A stretch of DNA of 64,000 nt from Gamsiella multidivaricata (taxonomy: Eukaryota; Mortierellomycota; Mortierellomycetes; Mortierellales; Mortierellaceae): assembly GCF_025024155.1 (NCBI RefSeq), contig NW_026251709.1:124001-188000 (forward strand), given 5' to 3'. The translations under genes were made by a program, and so were the position numbers. The notes under the pieces were generated by a model, which worked only from the letters and a program-made list of their open reading frames with translations, was not told the origin of the DNA and did not search any database. Numbering within the stretch: the stretch's first letter is position 1; every line of letters starts with the position of its first letter. Positions 11,801-28,267 of this stretch are shown in pieces.

Positions 11801-13071
11801 TCTGTCTGTTGAACCACCTGTTCTGGACCACATTCATGTCGGACAAGTCCTACAACAAAAAAAAAAAAAAAAAAAGCACGGATGCAGAGGAAAATAATGC
11901 AGGCGTTAGTTCCCAGAGCAACTTTAAGCATAACGGCTCACGATTTTCGGCATTTCATGCACTTACCAGTGCCTTTGCAAGGTCCTCGACCATCATGATC
12001 TGATTCTTGGAGCGCGCAAGAATGTGCGTCAGCTTCTGCTTGATCAGTCCGCTGTAGTAGCTGACCTTTTTCGTATCAGACCTGAGCAGTCCCTCGAACC
12101 GTCGACCACCGTCATCCTGGACAACCAAACGTCCGGCACTTGAATAGTTCTCTTCAGAGTTCATGGCCTTGTATCCGGGGTTGAGGGACGCGAACTTCAC
12201 ATGGAGACAGAGAAGCGTGTATTGACCATCTGTTGTGACCGGGATCTTTACGATGAGTTTCATCTCCAGAAGAACTTTGAGAAAGTGGAACATGCTCCTG
12301 GGATCGATTTTGAGCATCCGTGCGAGTTGCGCCTGCGTGGTGCCGACTTCCCGAGTGGCGGTAACGGTCTGTAAAACCTGGAGAGTTTGGCTCGAGATCT
12401 GGGTGACAGCTCCAGAATATCCCAGAAGAACGTATCGCTGCTGCTCCGCGCTTGCGACGATCCGGAGCGTGTCCTGGTACTCTTCCAACACGCTTTCGTA
12501 CGAGATCTCAGAGGGGTCCACTGCTGTCAACTCGTTGAATGGGATATATGAGGCTTTCGACTATAAAGAATGCAACAAGGCGGGCCATCAGCTACGTGGT
12601 CCATTTCATCTTTTGAAGCGGGCAAAAAAAAAAAAAAAAAAAAAGCCGAGGGTCAGCTCTTACGTGGTCGGATGCCTGTCGAGAAGCGGCCTTCGATGTC
12701 TGATCCGAGGCGCCATCAGGGTCTTTGTTGTGGATATAGAAGAACACACCATCCTCCTGCATAAAGTTTCGCCAGAAAAACTGCCTGAACTTTTCGTCTG
12801 TCCTCTTCATCTGCGAGTGCCTGGCTGTGGTATCCGTTGCCGTGTTTGCGTTCGCATCCCGTTGTAAAAACTCGTCCACAATGTACCAAAATCGGCCCCA
12901 GCTGGAACCTATATTACCGCGCGAGAAGCAGAGACTGGATTGTTAGTGTCATCTTATCTTGCCAGGTATGTCTTTGTCTACGAAGCTCGCTTCCTGTCCA
13001 AGAACACGCAGCTTGCCTGATTCACCGTCCAGGGCGACCTCATTCTGCACATGCAGCGCAACGGTGTCCAT
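6532..13071 (-). CDS. TFC3: TFIIIC subunit tau138 (B-block-binding, GTF3C1/Tfc3 family)
   Basis: Largest TFIIIC subunit; binds the B box of tRNA genes and recruits TFIIIB for RNA polymerase III. Nine exons, minus strand: 13071-12963, 12908-12664, 12560-11967, 11849-11696, 11605-11466, 11385-8858, 8655-7566, 7480-7121, 6993-6532; 1893 residues, all phases fit. The start MDTVALHVQNEVALDG resembles human GTF3C1. A winged helix near residues 160-235 (RYVLLGYSGAVTQ, QAQLARMLKIDPRSM) is the B-block-binding domain; a second, DRKTLYRTISILEAEGLLKV, follows. Further on are an AT-hook-like GRPKRTRNKK and a SANT-like segment (LWTDADDERLLL...FDKLMRE). The C-terminus is a poly-Glu tail ending in KKQRVE. 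Intron 1 (12909-12962, 54 nt) seems to be GC-AG; intron 6 carries a long (TC)n tract. Confidence 0.92.
8757..8850. repeat. (TC)n microsatellite in a TFIIIC intron
   Basis: About 94 bp of almost pure CT dinucleotides in intron 6 of the tau138 gene, ending one base before the 5' splice site region (purine on the transcript strand). One of the longest microsatellites in the window; a mirror-repeat tract able to form triplex DNA. Confidence 0.95.
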
Positions 13072-13227
13072 GTCGCGTGTAGGCGGCGGTTGTAAAAGTG
13101 ATGCTGTTCTCGCGTCTTGCTCTCAGTGCCCGTTCCGAATGAAGTCGCGTGTCGCCGAGTATGGCCTTGTTCTTTTGCTGATGTCCCTGGTACGAAGCAC
13201 GGGGCAAGTGTCAATGGAGTGAGCAGG

Positions 13228-13258
<31 letters not shown>

Positions 13259-13520
13259 AGACACACGGACGGCTACTATGCTACTATAAAAGGCAGGATT
13301 AGTGGGATTGATAGGGTTGAATGGAGCTGCTGGATCTCGAAAGCCACTTCTGCTGAGAAGGAGGAGGATAAAAGAAGAGATCAGTTTCCTTGTTTGCCAT
13401 CGCTTTTTTCGTCCACTAACCAGCCCCACTTCGAGACCAAGCCCAGGACGCCGCACGCCCAAAGTCGCGGCAAACCTCCAACAACACAGATACCAGCAGC
13501 ACCGGCACCGACACAGAGTC
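13072..13520. promoter_or_regulatory. Divergent promoter region, TFIIIC gene and GTPase gene
   Basis: About 450 bp between two divergent start codons. It contains a run of 30 A (13228-13257) and a short CT-rich stretch before the GTPase start. A shared two-way promoter is inferred from the layout only. Confidence 0.55.
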
Positions 13521-15896
13521 ATGAAGGATATTGTCATTGCTTGCGTCGGGAAGCCATCCGCAGGAAAATCCTCCTTTCTGAACGCAGGTTCGCCTTTGCC
13601 GAGGCCCACATGCTGTCGAGCAACATCACCAGTGCTCGGAGCGACATCCTCATCTAATCGTCCCCTTTCTCTTCTTCTTCTTCTCCTTCTTTGCCAGTAA
13701 CGGATGCGACTGCCAAGGTCGGAAACTATCCCTTCACAACCATCAAACCCAACAACGGCATCGGTATGTTCCTCGTCCACCAATTGAACCCTCCCAAAAA
13801 AGAAGAAAGAAAAAAAAAAAAGTCTGCCGATCAGGACGACGCCAACACCACCCACTACAGCTTCTCGAAAAAAAACACATGGACGGAACAACTCATCTTT
13901 CAACTTGTAACATTTCGTCCGCTCTCCAGCCTACTTTCCAATCAATTGCCCTTGCAGGCGGTTCGACAAGTCCAATCTCTGTGCTCCCCGATATGGTACG
14001 GAACATACAATGAACATGGACATGACATTCTGCTTTCACCGCCATCGGTTTGACTGACATGATTTACCAAACCTGTGGTTCTTTTGAAATCCACATAAAA
14101 AAAACCCCCCTCCCCAATGATAGGTCGCTGCATTGATGGCAAGCGGTTTGTGCCCATTCAGATTCTAGACGTTGCCGGCTTGGTCCCTGGAGCGTCCGAG
14201 GGACAGGGTCTCGGCAACCAATTCCTGGATGACCTACGACATGCCAACGCTCTGATCCATGTCGTCGATGTCAGTGGAACCACCGATGCGAACGGCAAGG
14301 AAACTGTCGGCTATGACCCCATTGGAGATATCGAATGGCTCAGGAGCGAGATTCACTCTTGGATTTTTGGGAATCTGAACAAACGATGGAGCCAAATCGT
14401 CCGCAGGCATACTGCTGTTAGTACGTATGATTGGCAAGAAGCCCTGAGAGATGGATTCGTTGACGTCGATTGTTCCTATGCTGAACACATCGTTTTAAAA
14501 TTCAAATCGAATCATTGCGCGTATTCTCCAATGTATAGAGGCGTCGACTGCAGAGACCTTGCACAATCAATTTTCAGGATATGGAGCAACATTACTGTTG
14601 GTACAACGGAGTCTTGACAGGAGTGGTGTGAAGGAATCCATGGACACCTGGGATAAAGAGACCCTCCGTAAAGTGGTTGATGCGTTCCTGGACGAGCGCT
14701 TCCCTACGATCATTGTAAGCGGAGTCAGCCAGCCATTTGGACGATCCCCAACCGATCATCGCATTAGCGAAATAACATGATTCTTATTATCTACTTGATA
14801 CTCCCCTCCGTCCCTGTAGGCCCTCAATAAGATTGATCTCCCAGATTCTGACAAGAACATTGCCAAGATTATGCGCAAATACGACCAGGTACACGTCGTA
14901 ACCCTTCTTTGTCAGGGATGCATCGGATGCAGGAAACATCAGCTTTGACACTCTTTGATCCTACCATCTTCTGCTAATACCCCATAGAACAAGATTGTTC
15001 TCTCCAGCGCTTTGGCAGAGACGTTTCTTCGGAAGCTGCACAAACAGAAATTCGTCGTATACGAGGAAGGAACGGATAATGTCCAGACAAAGGAGGACCT
15101 CGTACGTTTTGCATTTGCTTCGACAACGCCATAGGTTCGGACATACGCATGTTACACCTATGTTGCGTCTGACCGAGCTTTATCTACTTGATCTTTCATC
15201 CTGTATAGCCGGACTCTGATCTGAAGCCACTGGACGAGAAGTTGCAAAAGTATGCAATGAAGCTGTTGCCGCTGTTTTCATTTTAGGTTTCATTGTCTTT
15301 TTTCTCTCATCGAATAATGCCACGCAGGCAGGCACTGAACGCCTTTTTGTTTCCTCTTTTTTACTATAGCCGTATTGAAAAGGTACAAGATCTAGTACTA
15401 TACCGCTATGGCTCCACCGGCGTACAAGACGTTGTTCTAAAGGCGGTTGAGGTCCTGGGACTTGTCCCGGCCTTCCCAGTCAAGAGCCTGACAACATTCG
15501 CCAACGCGAATGGAAAGGGCGTCTTCCGGGACTGTGTTCTATTATGGCCAGGCACCACCGTCCTCGAGTTTGCGGATATTGTCCATCCAGAGATTGCTAA
15601 ACACTATCTGGGCGCAGAGACCATTGGCAATCGCAAGGTAAACAACGCTGATCACAAAATGATGCGTGTTCTTTCTTATCTATTTTTTTTTTTTTTTTTT
15701 TTTTTTTTGTACGCGTTGGCTTTCCCGATGGATTAACCTGCCTGGCTTCACATGCTTTCTCGATTAGATCGGAGAAGACGATGTGATCACACCTGAAAAT
15801 AACATTATCTGCTTCAAGACCTCGCAGGCAACCCATGCCAGTGCATCTGGGTCGACGACATCCAATACAGGATCCAGTCAACCCAGCAAGAAATAA
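13521..15896 (+). CDS. Obg/YchF-type GTPase of the YGR210C family
   Basis: TRAFAC-class GTPase of 425 residues (yeast Ygr210c has 411). Ten exons: 13521-13587, 13698-13763, 13930-13995, 14124-14420, 14554-14714, 14820-14888, 14988-15101, 15209-15249, 15370-15637, 15768-15896; all phases fit. Motifs in order: P-loop [19 protein letters not shown], a Cys-bearing insert [17 protein letters not shown], switch [12 protein letters not shown], the family stretch [25 protein letters not shown] for guanine recognition, and a C-terminal TGS domain ([21 protein letters not shown]). Relatives bind ribosomes or nucleotides; the exact role of this branch is poorly known. The frames of exons 3 and 5 only make sense after splicing, so naive translation gives stops. 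It converges on the lactate dehydrogenase gene with 157 bp between stops. Confidence 0.92.
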
Positions 15897-16053
15897 AAAA
15901 AATAAAGTCTCCTGTCTAGAAAAAAAAAAACTATGCTTCGCTTCTTCACAATCTTTATTTACATTCAAGTATTTAATAGTTAGTATATTACAGTTACAGC
16001 AAGAGAGGGAGAGTCCACTGTACAAGGACGATGGGAGGGATGGGACACTTGCT

Positions 16054-17129
16054 TTAAATGTAGTTTTTGCAGGCCTCGCGAGTGCTCTTTGCACTAGCCT
16101 CGACCATGGCCAGCTCCTTCTCGTTCATTTCTGGGTACACAATGCGCTCGACGCCGTTGGTGCCCAGGGAGACGGGGAAAGAGAGGCAAGCCTGGAAACG
16201 CTCGCAGTAGGTCGACAGGGGGATGACATTCAGTTTGTTGAGGGTGATACAGAGGGCTAGCTCAGAGACGACGGCACCGATACCAAAGTGCGTAGCGCCC
16301 TTGAGGTCGATGATGCTGTAGGCCTTGCGCGCAACCTTCTCAGCCTCCTTCTCAGTGTCGAGCTTCTGGATTTCCTCAAACGACAGCAACGGCTTTCCTC
16401 CAACCGTGGCCGAGGACCAGACCGCGACCTGTTTGTCACCGTGATCACCCACAATGTACGCATGCACCGAGGTCTCGGAAACCTTGAGGAAATTCTTTAT
16501 CGCCACGCGGTAACGGATCGAGTCCAAAAACGTGCCCGTTCCAATGACCTGGTGCGAGGGCAATCCCGAGAGCTTCTGCGCCATGCAAGTAAGGATATTC
16601 ACGGGATTGGCGACGAGGATGAGGATCGCAGAGGACTTGATGGGCTTGAGGCCGTTCAGGACGCTCGTGAGGATCTCTTCGTTACGGTGCACGAGCTCGT
16701 CGCGGGTCTCGCCTGGGCGCTGACGCGCACCGGCCGTGATGACGATGATGTCGGCCTGACCGCATTCCTTCGGGGTGGCGACATGGATGTTCGTCGACGA
16801 GACAAACGCCGCATCCTGAAGATCCAGGGCCTGACCCTCACAGACCTTCTTGTCAAAGTCGTTGATGAGCAGCTCAGAGACCACGGAGCGCATGAGACAG
16901 GCGAACGCGATCGTAGAACCGACAGAGCCAGCACCGATGATGGCCATCTTGGAGCCTGGATTATGTGAAGACAAAACAGGTTATGACGAAGGGGGGTAGA
17001 TTAGTTTTTTTTTTTTTGCGATGATAGTGAGAGATTCGGCGTGGGAATCCCTTTTAGTGAACAACAGGTTCAGGCAAATGGCTTCATAAGACGACGCGTA
17101 CCAGCACGCTTATCAGCAGAAGCAGACAT
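16054..17129 (-). CDS. LDH: L-lactate dehydrogenase, NAD-dependent
   Basis: Reduces pyruvate to L-lactate with NADH in the cytosol. Two exons: 17129-17102 (nine codons) and 16955-16054; 309 residues. The Rossmann start reads KMAIIGAGSVGSTIAFA. The substrate-specificity loop is AGARQRPGETR with Gln at the position that marks lactate rather than malate dehydrogenases. Catalytic pieces are present: ANPVNILT, GTGTFLDSIRYR (substrate Arg) and VGDHGD (proton-relay His). The C-terminus EACKNYI fits the family. No mitochondrial leader is seen. NAD-LDH genes of this type are known from Mucoromycota such as Rhizopus; most ascomycetes lack them. A malate dehydrogenase is the alternative, made unlikely by the Gln. 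Confidence 0.92.
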
Positions 17130-18092
17130 GATTGTAGGATATGAAGATGGAGGGAAGGAAGAGAGATAGAGTGGTAAAAGGATTAGGGATGTAAGGAGGA
17201 TATGTATGGATGAGGAAGGGAATGAAGAGAAGAAAAGAAAAAAAGAAAGAGAAGAGAGAGAAGGAGGAGCGTACAGGAGGGTGCGATCGCTGATCTTTTA
17301 TACCGTTCATTGCCCAATGCACCGAATGTTCAGAGAACAATTAAAAAAAAGACGTTGTTCATCAAAAGGTTTTGGCCGTGTCTTGCATTCAAAGAAAGGA
17401 ACACCGCGTTTGAAAAAATAAAAATGAAAAAAAGAAAAGAGCGCACTGCGGACTCGTTTGATCTGCCTCAAGAACGATTCACCTTCACTCCTCTTGTCGT
17501 GGCATTGCTCCGGTCCAAGGAGAAGAAGGGCCACTGGGAATTGGGGGAGGGGGGGGGGGGTACCCTTGGTCATGGTTTCTTATGCTTACCAGGGGGATTG
17601 ACCATGCATATCTCATTCTGCATCCATCCAAGCCCACTCTGTCCAGTCTAGTTCTTTCTTCCCACTCTATCCAGGCAGGTGTAGTCTAATCAATATAGAC
17701 TACAGTAGGTATTCTCGTCCTTCTCTTCCTCTCCTTTCCCGTTGGTGCTGGTGCGGCTGTTGATGGGTGGGGGGCCAGCAAAATCCAAGGTCGAAAAAGT
17801 AAAACATATTGTTGTCTGTCTCAGGCTCTGGGCGATAAGATAAGAATGATGCGGTGGTGAGCGTATTTTGCCCACCCATCCACGCACGCACCAAAGCATA
17901 GAATCATTGCACAAATGTGGCCACACCGAGCCGACCTTCATGATTTACCGCCACCACCACTACTCACGAATCCAACTTTTGCTCCTTAGCTCCTCCTCTG
18001 GTCTCAACAGTTCATTGCAGTGCATAAAGTATCGATATTTATTATATTAGGAGTGAATGCAATAAAAAAAAAAAGAAAAAAAGTAAACGATC
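17130..18092. other. Intergenic region
   Basis: About 960 bp upstream of LDH and downstream of the ROCK gene. It carries the LDH promoter: a purine-rich strand at 17206-17270, a T-rich run on the coding strand and a G11 run near 17547. No gene seen. Confidence 0.6.
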
Positions 18093-23435
<5,343 letters not shown>

Positions 23436-24338
23436 GGCGGATTGGTGAGCGAATGTCGAGAGCTGTATGTGCGCTGCAAAATGACTCTCTACGGCGTCCT
23501 GAAGTGAGGTGACGTTTTTGCGCTCAGAAGGAGTGTTGAGTTGATTTTCTGGGTCGCAGCACGACCTTTGAGTAGGTGCTCAATTTCTTCCTCGTCCGTT
23601 CCCTCTCTCTGTTCTTCTCTGATATGATCCTGCGCAAGAGCGGTGATGGGTGAAGGGGTGGTCAATTGCTTTGGCAAAGGTCGATTATCCCGGGGAAGCG
23701 TGCTTCGCGCAAAATATAACACTGTGGCCCTATCGTGCGGCTGCTTCGAACAAAAAAAAAATAAAGAGGAAAAATCAAAGTTGAAATAAGAGGGCGGGCG
23801 AAGCAAGGGTAGATGGAGAAAGCCAGTCGCTTGGGTTGGATGGGAGCAGCGATGAGGAATGGATCAGATGAGGAATGAACAAAAGTGAAGAGGAAGGAGT
23901 AAGTAATGTCGTTTTTCGCACACTATGCAGAAGACATTTTTTCCACTGCTTCATCCTCCACGCGGCTCCGTGTTGGGTTGGCTGCCCCTTTTTTTTTTCT
24001 TTTTCTTGTTTTTCATTCAGGGTCAGGGTCAGGGTCAGGAGGAGGACGGCTTGCTGAACAATGACAGCAGACTGCAGGCGACGCGTCTGTGCATCGCAAC
24101 TACGCGGAATATGAAAAAGCTTGCGACATTGCTATCACTTCAAGTGATACTACTTAAATCGCTGCCGTGTTCTCTTCAAATCAGGATTCAAACACAACGT
24201 GGATCTCAGAAGCACGGATGACCATTGTTGTTATTCAAGCATGGCGATGCCAATTTCACCCAATACATGGTTCTCCGTGTCCACCTTGGACTCGCGCTCT
24301 GGTCCTGGTCTTGGTTATCAGTCAGCTCTGGTTCCAGT
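23436..24338. other. Region between ROCK and the next gene
   Basis: About 900 bp. The part next to ROCK (to about 23800) has protein-like sequence in two overlapping minus-strand frames and may hold upstream coding exons of ROCK. The rest is intergenic, with a TCAGGG tandem (about 24018-24042) and a T-run near 23990. Confidence 0.5.
24018..24042. repeat. TCAGGG tandem repeat
   Basis: Four copies of a 6-bp unit, one base from the TTAGGG telomere unit, between the ROCK gene and the unknown Glu-rich gene. Confidence 0.75.
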
Positions 24339-26231
24339 CTAACTCTGGTTCTGGTCCGCGCTCTGACCTTTCTCGTCCATCGTTTGCCAATCCTCTGATC
24401 GGATCCACTCGGACGAGGACGCAATCGACTGCCACTCGTACTCCAGCAGAGAAATGCTGTTGCCCCATGTGTCGTCCTCCAGCGTGTCAAGGGGTTCCAG
24501 GATATTTGTATCTCCTGGATTGGACGGCGACTGGGCCGGGGAGACCGGCATCGATCCATAGAAGATTGGACACACGCTCTGATTCTGCACTTGTGCCGTA
24601 GTCCAGTCTGGTGAATGCGCTTCCGGCCATTGAAAACGTCCGGTGGCCCCTTGATTAGCCGGCGGCCATTCATAGGATAACGGCTCGAAGGTCTCGAAGC
24701 GCGTCCTAACAGGTTCCGGGGTAGGACTTGAGACCAGGGGCGAGATATCATTTTCGTTCAGCGCCGGCTGATCGCCAACACCTCCGCTAGTACTGCATTT
24801 GGGGTCGACTGGAACGGACACTGGCGATAATATATCTCCATTTGCGTCCTGCTGCTCCTCGGCACCCACGGTATCGGTAAACTCATTTTGCAGTTTGTCT
24901 ACAATTTCGGCATCCGTGTTCATTGCATCCTGCTGTTTCTCTGCGGCCGCAGTGTCGACTTCCTGGGAGTTTGACGGTATCTCAATCAGTGTAGAACCCT
25001 CGATTGCTGGGTCGACAAGGATGTCGCCAGGTGCGTCTCTATGCCCATCGTCATGCTGCAAGCGTTCCGTTGCCGAATCAGCACATAAATATCTTCGAAC
25101 AATCCGAATATCTCCACCCTGACGTGCTCGTACAGCATTGCAGATAGCAACATGTCGTGCCTATCAATACAAGAAAACACACCCATTTCAGTAAGAAAGA
25201 CATCCTTTGCACGAATTCATCTCATCTTCAATGTAATACCGGGATTTGGAGGGTCTCCTCCTCCTCCTCCTCCTCCTCCTCGACTTCGTCAATGTCCTCC
25301 TGCCCATAGTCAAATAAGTCTCGCTGTCCGTGCTTGGTAGAACTGTCTTGTTTATGTTCAGCGGTGAGTCCCTGCCCACAGTTGGTTAGGTCCTCCTGTC
25401 TATGGCGAGCTTGATCCTCCTGTCCTGGACCGGTAGTTCTCCCTTGCCCAAAATCGATCAAATGCTCCTCTTTATGCCCGACGAGGGTGTCTTGTCCATG
25501 GTCGACTAGGTTCACCTGCCCACGTTCAATGGAATCCTCCTGCCACTCCTTTTCCTGTTCATTTTGCACAGATTGATCCGAGAGAGGCTGATAGAAGAAC
25601 GACTTGCCCTGAACACGATCCTTGTCTTCGCCATCATCGTCACTTTCGAGCCTGTCATCAACGCGCCTTCGTTTCTTAGGCAAATTCGGTGTTGGGGGTG
25701 GTCGCAATAGATATGGTTCTCCAACCCAATCGAATGAAGACTGGAGCATGTCAATGCACATTTTTCTCGCGGTTTCGTAGTCCTTAATGTCGGACACGCT
25801 GCGCGAATGCTTCATATTGGTGCAATGTTAGTTTCATATGCATTGCCGCTTCTTTGGTGGCCAAAATAATATCTGTTACAGCGCCTTACTCGCTGAATAC
25901 CAGTATCGGGATTTGACTTTGAAACTTGCGTATTAGGCCTTCGATTGCGAGAACACGACGATGGCCACCTCTGATTCGTATGCTCACTGTTACGAGGATG
26001 ATGCCGATTGGTTGCAGGTGAGGTTTGGCTGGGTGCCAGTCGCCGCTGCCGCTCAAAGTGCTGCCTCTGCCTGAGTTGTTCCTGAGTCGCCTGAGCTCTG
26101 GTCCTAAGCAGTTTTGAAGCCCATGTTGTAAATGAGTAAAAGCGAGAGAGAGAGAGAGGGGGGGGGGGGGGGAGGGGGTTGTAGTCGAGTCATATAATGG
26201 TCGTTTACCGCCTTCCGCCGGTCCAATTCAT
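24339..26231 (-). CDS. Unrecognised nuclear-type protein with Gln/Asp/Glu repeats
   Basis: I do not recognise this gene. Four exons give 542 residues: 26231-26209, 26103-25890, 25809-25240 and 25160-24339; phases fit and a CTAAC branch site precedes exon 3. Seen: a basic N-terminal helix (RTRAQATQEQLRQRQHFERQRRL); a short ordered stretch (IKDYETARKMCIDMLQSSFDW, split by an intron upstream); a clear nuclear localisation signal LPKKRRRVDDR; about seven degenerate units of 10-14 residues built around xGQxDL; a run of Glu ending exon 3; a basic helix at the start of exon 4 (ARHVAICNAVRARQGGD) and an acidic, disordered C-terminal half with several SP/TP sites. This points to a nuclear, perhaps transcription-linked, protein, but that is inference. 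Confidence 0.65.
26158..26173. repeat. Poly-G run in an intron
   Basis: About 15 consecutive G on the plus strand next to a (GA)n stretch, in the first intron of the unrecognised gene; C-rich polypyrimidine on the transcript strand. Confidence 0.9.
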
Positions 26232-26396
26232 GGTTGCTTGATATTACTTAGCAGATCGCGGAAAGAAGAGAAGAGGACTTGAAGTGCAAAAACAAGGATA
26301 AAAATTCTTGGTGGCAAAAATTGCACCGAAATTTATTGAATGTCTGCAGAACGAATAAAAATGAAAAACTGCATCACCAAACATTGTATCATTGGC

Positions 26397-28011
26397 TTAT
26401 TTGAAGACCTTTCCGTCCTTGATGGGCTTGCCATCGACGGAGCCCTCCCAGGCAAAGACCTGGTCGATCTTCTTCTTCTCTGCATCATCAACCTTGACCT
26501 TGACCCAGTTGTAGGAATCATAGTCCGCAGCATCTGTGATCTCCTCAATCATCTCGTCTGCGTTACCGCGCACAATGAAGTAGCCGGTGATGATGTTGGC
26601 ATTGTCCTCGCCAGCGACGACAAGGCATCCAAATGCATACTTGCGCGCGCGCTCGAGGCGGTTCATCAGGCCACCTGCGAGGTTATTGGACATGTAGAGC
26701 TTTGTAAGCTCGTCGTTGTACTTGTAGTCAACCTTCCAGATCGAATAGTCCGTAGTGAGATCGATGTTCTCCCAGAGCCACTTCATCGCAACAGAAGTAT
26801 CGTTGTTAGAGTACTGACGCTTCCACTCATCGAGTGGCATCTTGGCAGCAGGCAAGAGATCCAGCTTGGACTTGGGCTTGGGTGCATCCTCGAATTTCTC
26901 CTCGGGCTCTTCCTCGGGCTCCTTTGCCTTGGGCTTTTTCTCTTCCTTAGCAGCCTTGGGCTTCTCCTCCTTGGGCTTCTTTTCCTTGGTATCCTTTTTG
27001 GGTGGGGTGAACTTGAGGGCAGCCTCGCAGAGCTGAAATTCGCCTGCGACGGTCTTGAAGTTGGGCTGGTTCACAATGGTGGTAAACCAGCGGGTGACCG
27101 CGGGATATTCCTTGCGGAATGTAGCGTCAAAGACATTCTTGAAGCCATTATAAAGTGTGATTGCAGCAGAAATGTCGGCCAGAGTAACGCGCTCTCCAAC
27201 CAAGTAAGTCTTCTTGACCAGATGGCGCTCCAGTGTCTGAAGCTGAGTCTTGACTCTCTCGATAGCCTGAGTCTCGGTTGCCTTGTTGTATGGCACGCGC
27301 TCGGGGGCGAGTAAAGGGATGATCCACTGGCCAAGGGACGGTCCGACGGAGATGTCGACGAACTGGATCCACTGCTGGATATGGGCCTCCTCGGCCTTGG
27401 AGCGACCAATTAAGGACGAGTCATCCTTATAATGGGCCACTGTGCAGTTGAAACAGGAGGAGCAAACGAAAACAATCAACGTGAGTCATGCTGCGCTTTG
27501 TGATATGGCGTCATTTACCTGCCACTTTGCATCAGTGTGGACAGCAGAAAAAACACGTACAATAGTAGGCGATGGCCCCAGACTCGATAATGACTGTGCC
27601 ATCGGTTCCTTCGAAAGCTGGCACCTATTCCGATGTAAAATCAAATCGACAACGAGGCATATTCAGCTCCCGTTGGAGGGCCAGCGCTGGTTACTGCGGC
27701 TGCACTGTGAAGACGAGGAGGAAGACTCTTTACCTGAGATGCGCCAAACTTTGCGAGCCACTGAGGAGTCTTGTTGGTGGTGCCCATAACGAACTTGTCA
27801 TCGACCTTAATCTCGAGGCCATTGTACTTGGCAACGATTAGGGACTTGAACACGCGGGGGTTCTGAGGATACGAGTAGATGGTCTATGGAAATACACACA
27901 ATAGAGTATGGTGCGTCTGCGTCAAGCTGCACATGTGCTCATAGTTCTATGACAAGAGGCATACAGTATTAACGAGTGTCAGCAGCAGGACTTACTCCTA
28001 CGATGGTCATG
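26397..28011 (-). CDS. EEF1G: Translation elongation factor eEF1B gamma subunit
   Basis: Structural subunit of the eEF1B complex that recharges eEF1A with GTP. Four exons: 28011-27997 (15 nt, five codons), 27883-27734, 27624-27561 and 27439-26397; 423 residues. Residues 1 to about 85 form a GST N-terminal (thioredoxin-like) domain (TIYSYPQNPRVFKSLIVAKY, VPAFEGTDGTVIIESGAIAYY). A GST C-terminal helical domain follows to about residue 215 (GERVTLADISAAITLYNGF). Next is a Lys/Glu/Pro linker, and the C-terminal EF1G domain begins near KSKLDLLPAAKMPLDEWKR and includes WLWENIDLTTDYSIWKVDYK and the end KPIKDGKVFK. Length and layout are normal for the family. Confidence 0.96.
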
Positions 28012-28267
28012 GCGGTGTGGTCCGATCGGGTTTAAGGAAGAGAGATGAAGAATGAGGGATGAGCAGGTGTTGGGAAAAGAAAAGGACGGAAAGAGAAACA
28101 TGCGGTCCGTGCGATGCTCGTCACGTTCTCGGAAATACGCGTTCACCATTAGCACTCAGACGCGACCGCGACGACGGCCGGCTGCGTCCGCATCATCCTG
28201 CATTCTCTCTAAATAAACTCTGTCTTTACTAATTTACTAATCCTTTAATGGATATCAATGCGTACTA

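Noticed and set aside
14421..14617. Continuation of GTPase exon 4 to the stop at 14617
   Set aside because: Read-through loses the conserved family sequence; splicing 14420 to 14554 restores it ([11 protein letters not shown] and later NKID).
16288..16968. Long plus-strand frame opposite LDH
   Set aside because: A shadow of the real gene on the other strand, caused by its codon bias.
26340..27314. 324-codon plus-strand frame opposite eEF1B-gamma
   Set aside because: Antisense shadow; Leu/Gly-rich with no family match, while the minus strand codes a conserved protein.
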